DNA of 38,523 nt from Neobacillus bataviensis (GTDB lineage Bacteria > Bacillota > Bacilli > Bacillales_B > DSM-18226): contig NZ_JAHXYW010000025.1 of NCBI RefSeq assembly GCF_019969725.1, positions 1 through 38,523 of the forward strand, written 5' to 3'. The notes under the pieces are model-generated. The model ran no database searches, had not been told where the DNA came from, and saw only the letters and a program-made list of their open reading frames with translations. Made by a program: the position numbers and the translations under genes. Positions 7,119-16,803 of the stretch are shown here, in pieces. How positions within the stretch are numbered: position 1 is the first letter of the stretch; each line of letters begins with the position of its first letter.

Positions 7119-9328
7119 GCGATTGTCTTTTTAATTAAATTTTCCCACAATTTACGCGATTCCTTCCAGCTGCCCTGTGGAAGATTTTGATGATACAAAT
7201 ATTGCTCGTAACTGGCTGTCAGCCGTGTCATTTCCCTTGTCGAAAAAAACGAATCGACATAGCGTGCATAGTTCCTTAATGTTTGATTGTCCTTCCGTTT
7301 TAATCCATAGCGCTCCAGCTGACTCAATAATAACAAATAGGCTTCCGCGATATTGTCATCTTTTTTCTTGAAGCGATAGCGCAGCAAAACGAGATATGGA
7401 AACCATTTACCGCGAATCCGATATAGAATTCCCGCTACAACCAAGAGTATGATCAGGGCCAAAATCAGCAACTTCCAGTTCTCTTTCCAAAACAATTTCA
7501 CCTGATTCCAAGCCTTTTGGAAATCAAAGGAGTTTTCCTTCTTCACCGGATTATCCTCAATTTTCTCCTGTTGAGGTTTTTTCACTGGCGCTGGGGTTGA
7601 GGATTGGTTGCCTGAAGAAGATTGTCCTGTTCCATAATCAATATTGAGTTCATTTGAAAACCCTTTTGTCGGCTCAAAAGCGACCCAGCCTTGATTTGGA
7701 AAAAACACCTCAACCCAGGAATGGGCATTGTTGTTGGTTACTTCGTATATTTGATTCCCCGAGTTTTCCGAACTATATTTGATAAAATCCCCACCGGTGA
7801 AGCCTTTAATCCAGCGGGTTGGAATCCCGATCGTTCTTAGCATAATAGCCATGGAAGACGAGAAATTGTCGCAATAGCCCCGTTTTGTATCAAATAAAAA
7901 TTGGTCGACGTAATCATCGGAAGGGCCTGGAACGGCGACATTTTTTTGATCGTACGTAAATTCGGTATTCCCAAAATAACTTTCAACTGCTTTTGCTTTG
8001 TCAAACCAATTCGTTTTTCCAGTGGTGATTTTTTCCGCCAGCTCTTTCACTCTTTCCGGCAGATCCTGTGGCACCTGCGTATATTGCTGATAAAATTCCT
8101 GACTTATTTCATCTGGATTATAGCCGGTTGTCACCCTCAAATCCGCAGCCTTATATTTAGGCACATCAAATTCTAAATTTAATATTTGTGGAACTTGCGG
8201 GCGGTTATCATTTTTAAAAAAGCTGATTCTTTCATTGGTGGTATCGATCATAAAACGATTTCCCTTTGGGTCATCAGGCAGAATATTGATTATTTTTTTT
8301 ATTCCAGCTGGATACATAATATAGTTGTACTTGTAGTTCACATGTGCGTTGACACGAACCGTTTCCTTAATGGTTTCAACATTTTGCGGGAAGGAATAGA
8401 CAGGAACCAGGTCCTCCTGTCGAAAAGGAATCGGCGTTGTCCCCGATGTAATCCAGCCTTTCCCTGTATACGTATCCTTTGTTTCCATCTTCCAATAATT
8501 CTTTCCATTCCCGTCGTACTTGAATACAGGATTGGCATCCCCGATAAACGGACCGCCTAAAGCGGTATCATCCTCGCCATATCCAATTCGATGCGGGCCA
8601 GCTGCATCCTTTCCGCCCTTATCTTGAGCTGCCGTTAAATATGGAACAGGGTCAGGCCAAATCGGTGCCGCCTTTGGCGCAGCGAGGCCAATCAGTACGC
8701 TAAAGGCTATCATAACTGCAAGTGGGACCATCCATTTTCGCAGAAAAGATCCCTCACTGCTGACCTTTTCCCTTTGCAGGATCCGGAAAAACGTCAGCAT
8801 GCCCATCACAGCAAACCCAACAACAACCGTCCGAACAATCGCTATTTTTGCGTTGTAAGGTGAAAACGTATCCAACACCGTAATATAAACTAAGGTTAAG
8901 AAGAAAAAGATAAAAATTTGTTTCCGGTTTAAAAGCCAATAATGAATTAAATACACCATCAGCCACAGCAAAATAAAAAACAAAAGTGTCCGAAATTCAC
9001 TCGATAAATCATTCCAGTTTCTTGCCACGATCAGCCCTAGGTTATCGGCCGCATCACCAAGAAATGCCTTCCACCAGCTAAACAGGAAAAACCCCGCATC
9101 ATAGTAGAAATGATTAATAGAATACAGGATAAAGATCAGTTTAATGATGGATTGCCAAAACCATTTCATTTGAAAAAAAGAAAGGGCAAAGGAGATGACC
9201 AAAAAGATAATAAATGTTTCGATATTATCGGTATCGGTTAATTGTTCAACAGGCCGCAGCCATTCCCATAGAAGCAGGAAACCAAATACATATAAAAGAA
9301 ATGAAGGTAAGTCCCTTCTCATGACCAC
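7115..9328 (-). CDS. yebA: Membrane transglutaminase-like protein (TgpA family, YebA-like)
   Basis: A 737-residue membrane protein with about six N-terminal membrane segments (1-215), an extracytoplasmic domain with a transglutaminase core, one more membrane segment near 615-640, and a cytoplasmic DUF4129-like tail. The catalytic-type residues are visible: C486 in RGYCDNFSSSMA, H536 in NAHSWVEVFF, and an acidic residue at E552 in AFEPTKGF, where the generic family has Asp. The real substrate is unknown; related proteins are thought to act on cell-envelope proteins or peptides. It is translationally linked to yeaD by a 10-bp overlap. GGAGG lies seven bases before the GTG start used here; an ATG two codons on is an alternative. 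The order yeaC-yeaD-yebA-guaA matches B. subtilis. Confidence 0.88.
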   Translation of the reverse strand: MVMRRDLPSFLLYVFGFLLLWEWLRPVEQLTDTDNIETFIIFLVISFALSFFQMKWFWQSIIKLIFILYSINHFYYDAGFFLFSWWKAFLGDAADNLGLIVARNWNDLSSEFRTLLFFILLWLMVYLIHYWLLNRKQIFIFFFLTLVYITVLDTFSPYNAKIAIVRTVVVGFAVMGMLTFFRILQREKVSSEGSFLRKWMVPLAVMIAFSVLIGLAAPKAAPIWPDPVPYLTAAQDKGGKDAAGPHRIGYGEDDTALGGPFIGDANPVFKYDGNGKNYWKMETKDTYTGKGWITSGTTPIPFRQEDLVPVYSFPQNVETIKETVRVNAHVNYKYNYIMYPAGIKKIINILPDDPKGNRFMIDTTNERISFFKNDNRPQVPQILNLEFDVPKYKAADLRVTTGYNPDEISQEFYQQYTQVPQDLPERVKELAEKITTGKTNWFDKAKAVESYFGNTEFTYDQKNVAVPGPSDDYVDQFLFDTKRGYCDNFSSSMAIMLRTIGIPTRWIKGFTGGDFIKYSSENSGNQIYEVTNNNAHSWVEVFFPNQGWVAFEPTKGFSNELNIDYGTGQSSSGNQSSTPAPVKKPQQEKIEDNPVKKENSFDFQKAWNQVKLFWKENWKLLILALIILLVVAGILYRIRGKWFPYLVLLRYRFKKKDDNIAEAYLLLLSQLERYGLKRKDNQTLRNYARYVDSFFSTREMTRLTASYEQYLYHQNLPQGSWKESRKLWENLIKKTIA

Positions 9329-10539
9329 ATGCTCACCTCCGAAAAGGCCGAGGTAAATTCGCCTTCATGAATCATGATTACCCGGACCCCGCGGGCATTC
9401 GCGAGGGAAATCAGAGATCGTTCGTTTGCCGAAGGCGCTTCTTTCTGACCCTTTATGAGAAAAAGAGTAATCGACCCTTTTCTTTGGCCGAGAAAACTCG
9501 CCTTTTCAATTAGCGGTTTCGTCAATTGCGCCGTGACAAGCATAAAGGATACGGCTTGTTGGATAAAAAGACCGTCCGTTTCCAACACTTTATCAAACGC
9601 AGAATAACTTTTAGCCTCTATTTTGGCAAGATGATAAAAAAGCTCTTGAAGATGCTGCTCACCGCCACGGATTGGAAAAGAGGCTCTTTCTCTGCTGATG
9701 GTTAACAGCCCGGTCTGCGCTCCTTTTTTCAAGATGGCGCGAATAAGGGAAGCAGAAAAGGAAACCACTGGCTCAAAGTGCTTATCGGGCACGCAATCCA
9801 TAACCACAAAGACATCATGCGACTGCCGCTGCTCAAATTCCTTCGTCATGATCTCGCCCCGCTTCGCGGATGCTTTCCAGTTAATCCAGGAGAAACGGTC
9901 GCCTGGCTGATAATCTCTTACGCCAACCGCCATTGAGGTGTCCCGCTGCACCCGCTCACGGGATGCAGTCAGTCCTTGATCGTATTGATTTTCAAACGGG
10001 CGGTATAATAGCTCGGTATAGGCAGGATAGACAATAATTTTGCTTTCCTTTTCAAAGGTTTTTTCTTTTTGGAATAAACCGAGCGGATCACCGATTTTCA
10101 AAGTAAAGGTTTCGAAAAAATGCTCTCCCCTTGGCAGTTCATGAATGATATACTCATAGGAAAATTCCTTCTTCATCCCTGGCAGCAGCAGTGCTTTCGG
10201 GGGTTTTAGATGCTGAGCAAATTTTAAACCCTCATTCATATGGTCTTCCATCAGCAAATAAAATAACGGAAAACCTTTCGATCTTTTAATTTGGACAGTC
10301 ACTTTTAACTGTTCACCCGCATTGTAATCCGTTTTAGGTATTATTCTGGTCACTTCCAGCTCATTCATCGAGTAAAAGGACAGGGCCACACAATAAATAG
10401 CAAATGGAAGAAAGCTATAGAATAAAAACCAGCTGACAAATCCTCCTTGGAACATCGCATAGGAGAAGGTTAACAGGATCAGTAAAAATAGCAAAACAAA
10501 TTTCCAGGCTTTTTTTATTAGGCGAAATAGTTTTTTCAT
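9319..10539 (-). CDS. yeaD: DUF58 domain protein (YeaD-like)
   Basis: A 406-residue protein with two N-terminal membrane segments (about 14-55), a beta-rich central part and the DUF58 core. The core motif VGVRDYQPGDRFSWINWKAS is at about 205-225 and continues into a von Willebrand A-like fold (DVFVVMDCVPD). DUF58 proteins are typically encoded with MoxR ATPases and transglutaminase-like membrane proteins; their molecular function is not settled and may involve assembly of envelope or metal-binding proteins. The start codon directly abuts the yeaC stop codon and the 3' end overlaps yebA, so the three genes form one translationally coupled operon. Confidence 0.88.
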   Translation of the reverse strand: MKKLFRLIKKAWKFVLLFLLILLTFSYAMFQGGFVSWFLFYSFLPFAIYCVALSFYSMNELEVTRIIPKTDYNAGEQLKVTVQIKRSKGFPLFYLLMEDHMNEGLKFAQHLKPPKALLLPGMKKEFSYEYIIHELPRGEHFFETFTLKIGDPLGLFQKEKTFEKESKIIVYPAYTELLYRPFENQYDQGLTASRERVQRDTSMAVGVRDYQPGDRFSWINWKASAKRGEIMTKEFEQRQSHDVFVVMDCVPDKHFEPVVSFSASLIRAILKKGAQTGLLTISRERASFPIRGGEQHLQELFYHLAKIEAKSYSAFDKVLETDGLFIQQAVSFMLVTAQLTKPLIEKASFLGQRKGSITLFLIKGQKEAPSANERSLISLANARGVRVIMIHEGEFTSAFSEVSMWS

Positions 10540-11496
10540 TTATTTCACAAGCCTTCGAACCGGTACAGGAACCCTAGCAACCACCCTGCTCACAATTTCC
10601 TCTGCAGAGATTCCTTCGAACTTTGCCTCTGACTTTAAAATAATCCGGTGAGATAAAACGAATGGCGCTAAATATTGAATATCATCCGGCAGGACATAAT
10701 CGCGGCCAAACATATAAGCATAAGCCTGGGCTGCTTTCATTAAGGAGATGGATCCGCGCGGACTTGCCCCTAAGTAGACACTGCCATGGCCTCTTGTACG
10801 ATTAACGATGTCAACAATATAACGCTTAATGGTATCATCCACAAATACGTCTTTGATTTCTTTTTGGAGGTCAAGCAAGCCTTCTAGGTCAATTACTGGC
10901 TCCAGGTCTTCGATTGGCGGAACCTTTTGTGCCCGGTTCAATACCTCTATTTCCTCTGCCAAATCCGGATAGCCCATTTTCATTTTTAATAAAAATCGGT
11001 CTAGCTGTGCTTCCGGAAGCGGATATGTACCCTCGTACTCGATTGGGTTTTGCGTGGCCATAACAAAAAACGGCTTTTTCAGCTTATGGGTCACGCCATC
11101 GATTGTGACGCTCGCCTCCTCCATCCCTTCGAGCAGCGCAGATTGGGTTTTTGGCGAGGTCCGGTTGATTTCGTCAGCGAGAATGATGTTGCCCATAAGC
11201 GGACCTGGACGGAATTGGAATTCCATTTCTTTCGGATTGTAAATGGAAACACCAGTAACGTCTGATGGGAGCAGGTCCGGGGTGAATTGGATTCGGCGGA
11301 AGTTGGCATTCACTGATTTTGCCAGGGCGCGAACCATCATCGTTTTCCCGACACCAGGTACGTCTTCTAATAAAACATGGCCCCCTGAAAGCAAGGCAAC
11401 GAGGCTTAGTTCTGCTACATTTCTTTTTCCAATCATGACTTTTTCAATATTTAAAAGGATTTTTTCGATGGTGGGATTCAGTTGTTCGTGGGCCAT
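10540..11496 (-). CDS. yeaC: MoxR-family AAA+ ATPase (YeaC-like)
   Basis: A 318-residue AAA+ ATPase. Walker A is GVGKT at about 48-52, Walker B ends in DE at 108-109 (ILADEINRTSP), and sensor 1 is MATQNPIE near 146-153. MoxR proteins act as chaperone-like remodelers for partner proteins, often VWA/DUF58 proteins encoded next to them, as here. The start was moved to the ATG at 11496 because AGGAGG lies just before it and the N-terminus MAHEQLNPTIEKI fits the family; an upstream in-frame start would add 10 poorly conserved residues across the ribosome site. It is the first gene of the operon with yeaD and yebA. Confidence 0.9.
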   Translation of the reverse strand: MAHEQLNPTIEKILLNIEKVMIGKRNVAELSLVALLSGGHVLLEDVPGVGKTMMVRALAKSVNANFRRIQFTPDLLPSDVTGVSIYNPKEMEFQFRPGPLMGNIILADEINRTSPKTQSALLEGMEEASVTIDGVTHKLKKPFFVMATQNPIEYEGTYPLPEAQLDRFLLKMKMGYPDLAEEIEVLNRAQKVPPIEDLEPVIDLEGLLDLQKEIKDVFVDDTIKRYIVDIVNRTRGHGSVYLGASPRGSISLMKAAQAYAYMFGRDYVLPDDIQYLAPFVLSHRIILKSEAKFEGISAEEIVSRVVARVPVPVRRLVK

Positions 11497-11687
11497 TGTT
11501 GATTCCTCCTCTAAGTTAAAGACCAATTTTTGGCATCATTAATATTTATTCTAGTTCCAGCCGAAAAATCCTGTATAAATAGACACAGAATATTCAAAAC
11601 CTGCACTATATTTGACTTCAACGCTGATGATCTTTTGAAAAATATATTAAAATCTCTAACAATAATCTAAAAATCTTTCATTATTAA

Positions 11688-11709
11688 TGAAAACGGTTTC
11701 AATTATAAT
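11688..11709 (+). promoter_or_regulatory. CcpA (cre) site overlapping the pectinase promoter
   Basis: TGAAAACGGTTTCA (11688-11701) is a perfect match to the catabolite-responsive element TGWAANCGNTNWCA and is fully palindromic. A -10 hexamer TATAAT follows at 11704-11709; the -35 is weak. A cre at this position predicts CcpA repression of the downstream pectinase when glucose is present. The rest of 11527-11785 shows no gene. Confidence 0.85.
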
Positions 11710-11785
11710 GGGGGGTATATCTTTAAGAAAGGAGGTTTAGGAAAGCTAGTTGCTTCACAAAAGACAATTGAAAGGTGGTAGAAAA

Positions 11786-14716
11786 GTGAAGAGATTTAGA
11801 GTAGGATCGTCAATTTTTTTAATCTTATTACTCGTATTCGGCAGCATTAGTTCAGCACCGCATGCAGAAACAGGAGCACCAGCATCTCCTGAAAACTTAC
11901 AGATACCAACCCTGGCTTTTGACGAGGACAGCATCACCCTAGTGTGGGAAAAACCTAAAAATTACAGAGATATTGTGGATTTTAATGTCTATATGAATGG
12001 AAAGAAAATTGGCAGCGCCTTACAAGATAATAGCGGCACAGCAAAAACCTATATTGATAATTTTTATAAAAATATAGACAAAGACGATTTCCACGTTAAA
12101 ATTCTCATTCATAATTTCACCGTTGAACATTTGAAACCAAATAAATCATATGAATTCTATGTCACTTCTGTAAATGCAGCTGGTGTGGAGTCAGCCCCTT
12201 CCAATAAGGTTACAGGAAAAACCACTCCTGTCCCTGAAGTTTTCAATATTGTGGATTTTGGTGCCACACCGAACGATGATTCAAAAGATACAGAAGCTAT
12301 TCAGGCGGCTATTGATGCGGCGACACCTGGAGCAAAAGTAGTCATACCAGAGGGCAAATTTATCTCTGGAGCAATATGGCTTAAATCCGATATGACCTTA
12401 CAAGTAGATGGTTATTTACTTGGCTCTTCAGACCCCGAAGATTACAATCGAAATTTCTGGGTCTATGATTACTCCACAGATGAACGTTCTTACGCCCTTA
12501 TAAATGCTCACACCTATGATTATGGCAGCCTTAAGAATATCCGTATTGTTGGAAAGGGGACCATCGACGGAAATGGCTGGAAACAAGATCCTAATTCTCC
12601 AACCATTGATGAAGCAGAGAATGAACTTCCTCGTTTAATGGCGGGGAGTAACTCAAAAGTAACCGGAGATGTAAAAGTTGAGAATGGTAAAATGAGTCCG
12701 CTGGACCTTGCCTCTTCCAATACATACGGGATACTGGCAGCAGCTCAAACTTATGCAGCTCAAGTGGACGGAATGAATGCTAAGTCTGCCTATTCTACAC
12801 GTTCTAACCTGATAACCGTTCGCGGTGTGGACGGGATGTATTATGAAGGGATTACCCAGCTGAATCCTTCCTTCCATGGGATTGTTAATCTTCATAGTAA
12901 AAATATTGTCGTAAACGGCACGACCGCCAAAACATACGATGCCAATAATGCCGACGGATTTGAGTTCGGTGATTCCCAGAACATCATGGTATTCAATAAC
13001 TTTGTAGATACCGGAGATGACGCGATTAACTTTGCGGCAGGCATGGGACAAGCGGCAGGCAAAGAAGAGCCGACCGGAGAGGCCTGGATCTTCAATAACT
13101 ATATTCGTGAAGGCCATGGCGGAGTGGTAACAGGAAGCCATACTGGCAGCTGGATCCAAGACTTTTTAATCGAAGATAACATCATGTATAAAACTGACGT
13201 TGGTCTTCGTGCCAAAACGAACACACCAATGGGCGGCGGAGCAAGAGAGATTTTGTTCAGAGATAATGCATTAGAAGGCATTGATGGGGATGGTCCTTTT
13301 GTGTTCACTTCTTCCTATGAGGATGCAAATGCAGCTATTCAATATGAACCAGCTCAGCAGATTTCTCAGTTCAAGGATATAAAAGTTGAGAATACGACTG
13401 TTCGTAATCAGGGAGGCAGCAAGAAACAATCGATCCTCGTTCAGGGGAATAGTGATGTTGGTGAGGTCTATCATGAAAATATTATTTTTAAAGATGTGAA
13501 GTTTGATAATGTCTTCTCAACCAACTTGAATTACGCCAAGGATTTAAAATTTATCAATGTAGCCTTTACAAATGTTAAAGACAATAACGGTAATCCGTGG
13601 AGAATTAGCAACTCTACCGGTCTTGTTTTCGAAAATACAACGGCAGCACCTAGCAATGCGGCTGTAAAACCCCAATGGTCCGATAACGCGTTAGTTCGAG
13701 CAGAATCTTCGGAAGATGGTAAGAGCGTTACATTAACTTGGGATGCAGCTTCTGACGATACAGGTGTCACTGGTTATACCATCTATAAGAATGGCGAAAA
13801 AGTTAGCTCCAAATATACAACTACTAATCAAACAGGCTTCACAGTAACCGGACTGACTCCGGCTAAAGAGTATACGTTTAAGATAGAAGCGGCGGATGCC
13901 ACGGGAAATCGTACTTCTGATGGCCCAAAAGCGAATGTAACGACTGACGGGTCAGCTGACGAAACGGCACCAGTCCTGCCTGCCAATACTGATCTCACGG
14001 AACCGACTACAACGATTCCTGCGATTGATACCTTTAGCGGCAAAGAAGCAGAAGTAGTCTACCCTGGATTTACGTGGGCATCTGTCGAGTGGGGTCCGGC
14101 AAGTGATGAAACCGGAATTGCTGGCTATAATGTGTACGCGAATGGTAAACTCCATGGATTTGCTGCTTCAAATAAATACACACTATTAAATCTTCTGCCA
14201 GGCACAATGTATGATGTTACGGTGGAGGCTGTCGATTTAGCAGGGAACAAGACACCATATAACAGTTCACTTCAACTTAAAACCGCTATCCCATATGCAA
14301 TTGGGGCTCCATCCTTTAACAGCGGTTTAAGGGCTGCCATTAGAAATGATGGGAAAAGTGTTTCCCTCTCTTGGAACCCGGCATCAGCAGTCAATCAAGA
14401 AGTAATCGGCTATCGTGTATATGTAAATGGACAACCAATTAAGCCTGAAGGGGTTACCTTTACACCAATTAATGGAGAAAAGACAACAGCAGAAACAAAT
14501 TACACCGTAACAGGCCTTAAAAAAGGGAAAGTCTATACATTTAAAGTAGAAGCAGTTGGACGTGGAATCAAATATTCAAAAAGAGAAAGACTCTCAGATG
14601 TGATTCCTAACGGTCTTGAACCTGTTACTGGCTATCGTTGGAGCGGTTCTGGCCCAAGTAAAACGATCCACCTCATTCCTGGTGCTGCGGTGAGCGAAGA
14701 AGCAAAATCAAAGTGA
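11786..14716 (+). CDS. Secreted GH28 polygalacturonase with four fibronectin III-type domains
   Basis: Predicted extracellular pectinase of 976 residues. A signal peptide (KRF... hydrophobic 9-20 ...AHAE) is followed by an FnIII-like domain (about 40-145) and a GH28 right-handed beta-helix (about 155-610). Three more FnIII-like domains fill about 630-950. GH28 active-site groups are visible: D390 (NADG), D411 and D412 (GDDA), H444 (GHGG), R475 and K477 (RAK). An N-terminal FnIII domain before GH28 resembles exo-poly-galacturonosidases of the PehX type, so an exo mode is plausible. Start GTG 11786 is chosen because AAAGGTGG lies seven bases upstream; a TTG 12 codons earlier would put a basic extension before the signal peptide. 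A cre site precedes the gene. It is divergent from yeaC and looks like an accessory gene in a conserved core region. Confidence 0.9.
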   Translation: MKRFRVGSSIFLILLLVFGSISSAPHAETGAPASPENLQIPTLAFDEDSITLVWEKPKNYRDIVDFNVYMNGKKIGSALQDNSGTAKTYIDNFYKNIDKDDFHVKILIHNFTVEHLKPNKSYEFYVTSVNAAGVESAPSNKVTGKTTPVPEVFNIVDFGATPNDDSKDTEAIQAAIDAATPGAKVVIPEGKFISGAIWLKSDMTLQVDGYLLGSSDPEDYNRNFWVYDYSTDERSYALINAHTYDYGSLKNIRIVGKGTIDGNGWKQDPNSPTIDEAENELPRLMAGSNSKVTGDVKVENGKMSPLDLASSNTYGILAAAQTYAAQVDGMNAKSAYSTRSNLITVRGVDGMYYEGITQLNPSFHGIVNLHSKNIVVNGTTAKTYDANNADGFEFGDSQNIMVFNNFVDTGDDAINFAAGMGQAAGKEEPTGEAWIFNNYIREGHGGVVTGSHTGSWIQDFLIEDNIMYKTDVGLRAKTNTPMGGGAREILFRDNALEGIDGDGPFVFTSSYEDANAAIQYEPAQQISQFKDIKVENTTVRNQGGSKKQSILVQGNSDVGEVYHENIIFKDVKFDNVFSTNLNYAKDLKFINVAFTNVKDNNGNPWRISNSTGLVFENTTAAPSNAAVKPQWSDNALVRAESSEDGKSVTLTWDAASDDTGVTGYTIYKNGEKVSSKYTTTNQTGFTVTGLTPAKEYTFKIEAADATGNRTSDGPKANVTTDGSADETAPVLPANTDLTEPTTTIPAIDTFSGKEAEVVYPGFTWASVEWGPASDETGIAGYNVYANGKLHGFAASNKYTLLNLLPGTMYDVTVEAVDLAGNKTPYNSSLQLKTAIPYAIGAPSFNSGLRAAIRNDGKSVSLSWNPASAVNQEVIGYRVYVNGQPIKPEGVTFTPINGEKTTAETNYTVTGLKKGKVYTFKVEAVGRGIKYSKRERLSDVIPNGLEPVTGYRWSGSGPSKTIHLIPGAAVSEEAKSK

Positions 14717-14717
14717 T

Positions 14718-14757
14718 AAAAAGAAGACTACCTCCTTTATTGGAAGTAGTCTTCTTT
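14718..14757 (+). terminator. Terminator of the pectinase gene
   Basis: An 11-bp stem, AAGAAGACTAC (14721-14731) with GTAGTCTTCTT, ends in a short T-rich tail directly after the stop codon at 14714-14716. It could act in both directions, as A runs precede it. Confidence 0.75.
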
Positions 14758-14910
14758 GCTTTCATTATAATGATTCACAATTTGATTCAGCCAATGTTAA
14801 AAGAGATAGGTTATTTACACCATATTTTTCAAAAATCATATATATATTGTTGTGTTTGTAATTTTCAATATTCAGAATATAAAAAGGCCAATATTGAAAG
14901 GAGTATTAGT

Positions 14911-16599
14911 GTGTCAAGCAATAACACTTTCGATTATATTGTGATTGGCGCTGGTACTGCCGGAGGGGTAATTGCAAAAAAACTAACGGATGACAAAATT
15001 ACTTCTGTACTCCTCCTTGAACCTGGAACCAATATGATTAAAGAGCTGAGCAGCCCTTCTGGTGCAACATCAGGCATTTTAGCCACAGATAATAGGCACT
15101 CATTTAATATCATGACAACCGCTGAGCCTAATATTGGGAATCAGCAGCTTCGTGTATCAAGCGGCAGAGCTATCGGGGGAAGTTCCGAGCATAATGCAAT
15201 GTACGCTGTACGTGGAAGCAGAAGATTTTATAATGAGTGGGCAGAACTCATTGGATCTCAGTGGAGTTACAACAAAGTTCGTTCTTTATTCAAGAAGAAT
15301 GAAACCTATACAGGAGAAACAGAAGAATCGGAGGAACGAGGATCAAAGGGCCCCATATTTGTAAGACAGCAAAACATTCCTGAAGATGGGCTAACTGTTA
15401 CATTAGCCAATGCAACATCAGAAGTATTAAAGATTCCAATTGTTGAAGACTATAATACTGGAATAAGAGATTGTACATTTTACAAATCACAATTTTTAAA
15501 TGAAGAGGTAAATGGACATTACATTCGTTCATCTACCGCAACCGGGTACCTAAACGAAAAAATTGTTACACAAGGCAATGAATTTGACCCGGATGAGTAT
15601 GGAGTACGTGGCAGAGAACTGATTATCCTGACTAAAACAACAGTCAATAAAATTCTATTTAAAGAAGCTGGCAGATTTCAAGTGGCTGTGGGCGTCCAAT
15701 TTGTAAAAAACGGTAAGACAAGTATTGCGCGTGCCACAAAGGGTATTATTGTCAGTGCGGGTAATTTTTCCTCTGTCATTTTACAGCGTTCTGGAATTGG
15801 GAATCCCGAAGATTTAGCCAGAGCCGGTATTACCACATTAATCGACAGTCCAAATGTGGGACACAACTTTCAAAGTCATTTTACTGTTGGAATGGGAGTA
15901 GAAGTAGAAACCGAGCGGCTTTTAGAGCTTATGTCTGCCGACCCGGATAATCCATTCCCACTTGGTGCTTTTAAAGGAGAAAACAAATGGGGGGGGCGGC
16001 GTCTTCAATTATATGGATCGCCAACACCATCGTTTGTTCCAACTTCAGAGGTATTGGCGAATCATTGGAGGTTCGATCCAACAAAAAAGAGCAATATTAT
16101 GAGCATTGGCATTTTTGACCTTAACCCGAAAAGCAGGGGCACGATATTGGCTGCCCACAGCGATCCTGAGGCATATCCTTCTATTGATCTCAATCCGCTA
16201 GGGCATCCTGATGATTTGGATTTTATGGTTGAGCAGTATTTGGAGACTTACCGTATTATGAAGAAAGCTCGTAAACTAGATCCCGATGGCATCTACAAAG
16301 TTGTCTATCCACCTGAAAAGGTCTTTAAAATGGATGATAAGGAAGAACGGCGCAAACAATTGGAAGGTTATGTAAAATCTTCTTATCGAAATCTCGCTCA
16401 TTTTGGTGGTCAATGCAAGATGGGCAATAGCATTCTAACTGGGGTTGTAGATGAATATCTTAATGTCTTTGGTACAAAAAAACTAAAAGTAGCCGATCTT
16501 TCTATTTCACCAATATTACCAGATGGCAACACCTCCATGCCTGCTCAAATGATTGGACTAAATGCAGTACGATTTATTCAAGAAGAATTTCCATTTTAA
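14911..16599 (+). CDS. GMC-family FAD-dependent oxidoreductase
   Basis: A 562-residue flavoenzyme of the glucose-methanol-choline family. The FAD-binding GAGTAGG loop is at 13-19, GMC signature 1 (GRAIGGSSEHNAMYAVRG) at about 84-101, and signature 2 (GNFSSVILQRSGIG) at about 284-297. The catalytic pair is H497 (AHFGGQCKMG) and N540 (DGNTSMP). The substrate (alcohol, sugar or aldehyde) cannot be told from sequence. Start GTG 14911 is chosen because AAAGGAG lies seven bases before it and the FAD motif follows at once; the open frame upstream runs back into the pectinase terminator. It has no signal peptide, so it is cytoplasmic. The gene follows the pectinase in the same direction but beyond a terminator, so the two are probably separate transcripts. 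A gene not in the B. subtilis order; likely acquired. Confidence 0.87.
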   Translation: MSSNNTFDYIVIGAGTAGGVIAKKLTDDKITSVLLLEPGTNMIKELSSPSGATSGILATDNRHSFNIMTTAEPNIGNQQLRVSSGRAIGGSSEHNAMYAVRGSRRFYNEWAELIGSQWSYNKVRSLFKKNETYTGETEESEERGSKGPIFVRQQNIPEDGLTVTLANATSEVLKIPIVEDYNTGIRDCTFYKSQFLNEEVNGHYIRSSTATGYLNEKIVTQGNEFDPDEYGVRGRELIILTKTTVNKILFKEAGRFQVAVGVQFVKNGKTSIARATKGIIVSAGNFSSVILQRSGIGNPEDLARAGITTLIDSPNVGHNFQSHFTVGMGVEVETERLLELMSADPDNPFPLGAFKGENKWGGRRLQLYGSPTPSFVPTSEVLANHWRFDPTKKSNIMSIGIFDLNPKSRGTILAAHSDPEAYPSIDLNPLGHPDDLDFMVEQYLETYRIMKKARKLDPDGIYKVVYPPEKVFKMDDKEERRKQLEGYVKSSYRNLAHFGGQCKMGNSILTGVVDEYLNVFGTKKLKVADLSISPILPDGNTSMPAQMIGLNAVRFIQEEFPF

Positions 16600-16632
16600 A
16601 AAACTCTTATAGCAAAAGGTCAGAACAAGTGT

Positions 16633-16660
16633 GAACGCTCTTTTTAAGAGTGTTCTTTAC
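16633..16660 (+). terminator. Terminator of the GMC oxidoreductase gene
   Basis: GAACGCTC (16633-16640) pairs with GAGTGTTC (about 16648-16655) with one G-U pair, followed by a T-rich tract. It is about 34 bp after the stop codon. Confidence 0.8.
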
Positions 16661-16693
16661 TTTCATCCTTTATTTCCCCTGTTTTTCTCTTAG

Positions 16694-16742
16694 AAGAGAA
16701 GGCCTCCCGCCAGTTCAGAAACTGTTGGAAGACCTTCTCAAA
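16694..16742 (-). terminator. Terminator hairpin downstream of the malic enzyme gene
   Basis: The minus strand folds GAGAAGGTCTTCC against GGGAGGCCTTCTC, with an inner CAGTTTC/GAACTG stem. The following T tract is weak. The hairpin resembles the groEL terminator at 23935-23979 along its whole length (about 32 of 40 aligned bases, by eye), which is discussed as part of the groEL-tail duplication. Confidence 0.7.
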
Positions 16743-16767
16743 TAAAGACATAAAGTTTATGATGCTT

Positions 16768-16786
16768 ATTACATCATACCGCCCAT
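16768..16786 (+). repeat. 19-bp copy of the groEL 3' end (left copy)
   Basis: The 19 bases at 16768-16786 are identical to 24066-24084, the last codons (Met-Gly-Gly-Met-Met-stop) of groEL. They lie 17 bp beyond the stop of the malic enzyme gene. Similarity does not continue upstream; on the other side three more bases match after one mismatch. Confidence 0.85.
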
Positions 16787-16803
16787 TCAATTTAACTATT
16801 TAA

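Noticed and set aside
12520..14155. Several minus-strand open frames within the pectinase gene
   Set aside because: They are antisense shadows without ribosome sites or recognisable domains.
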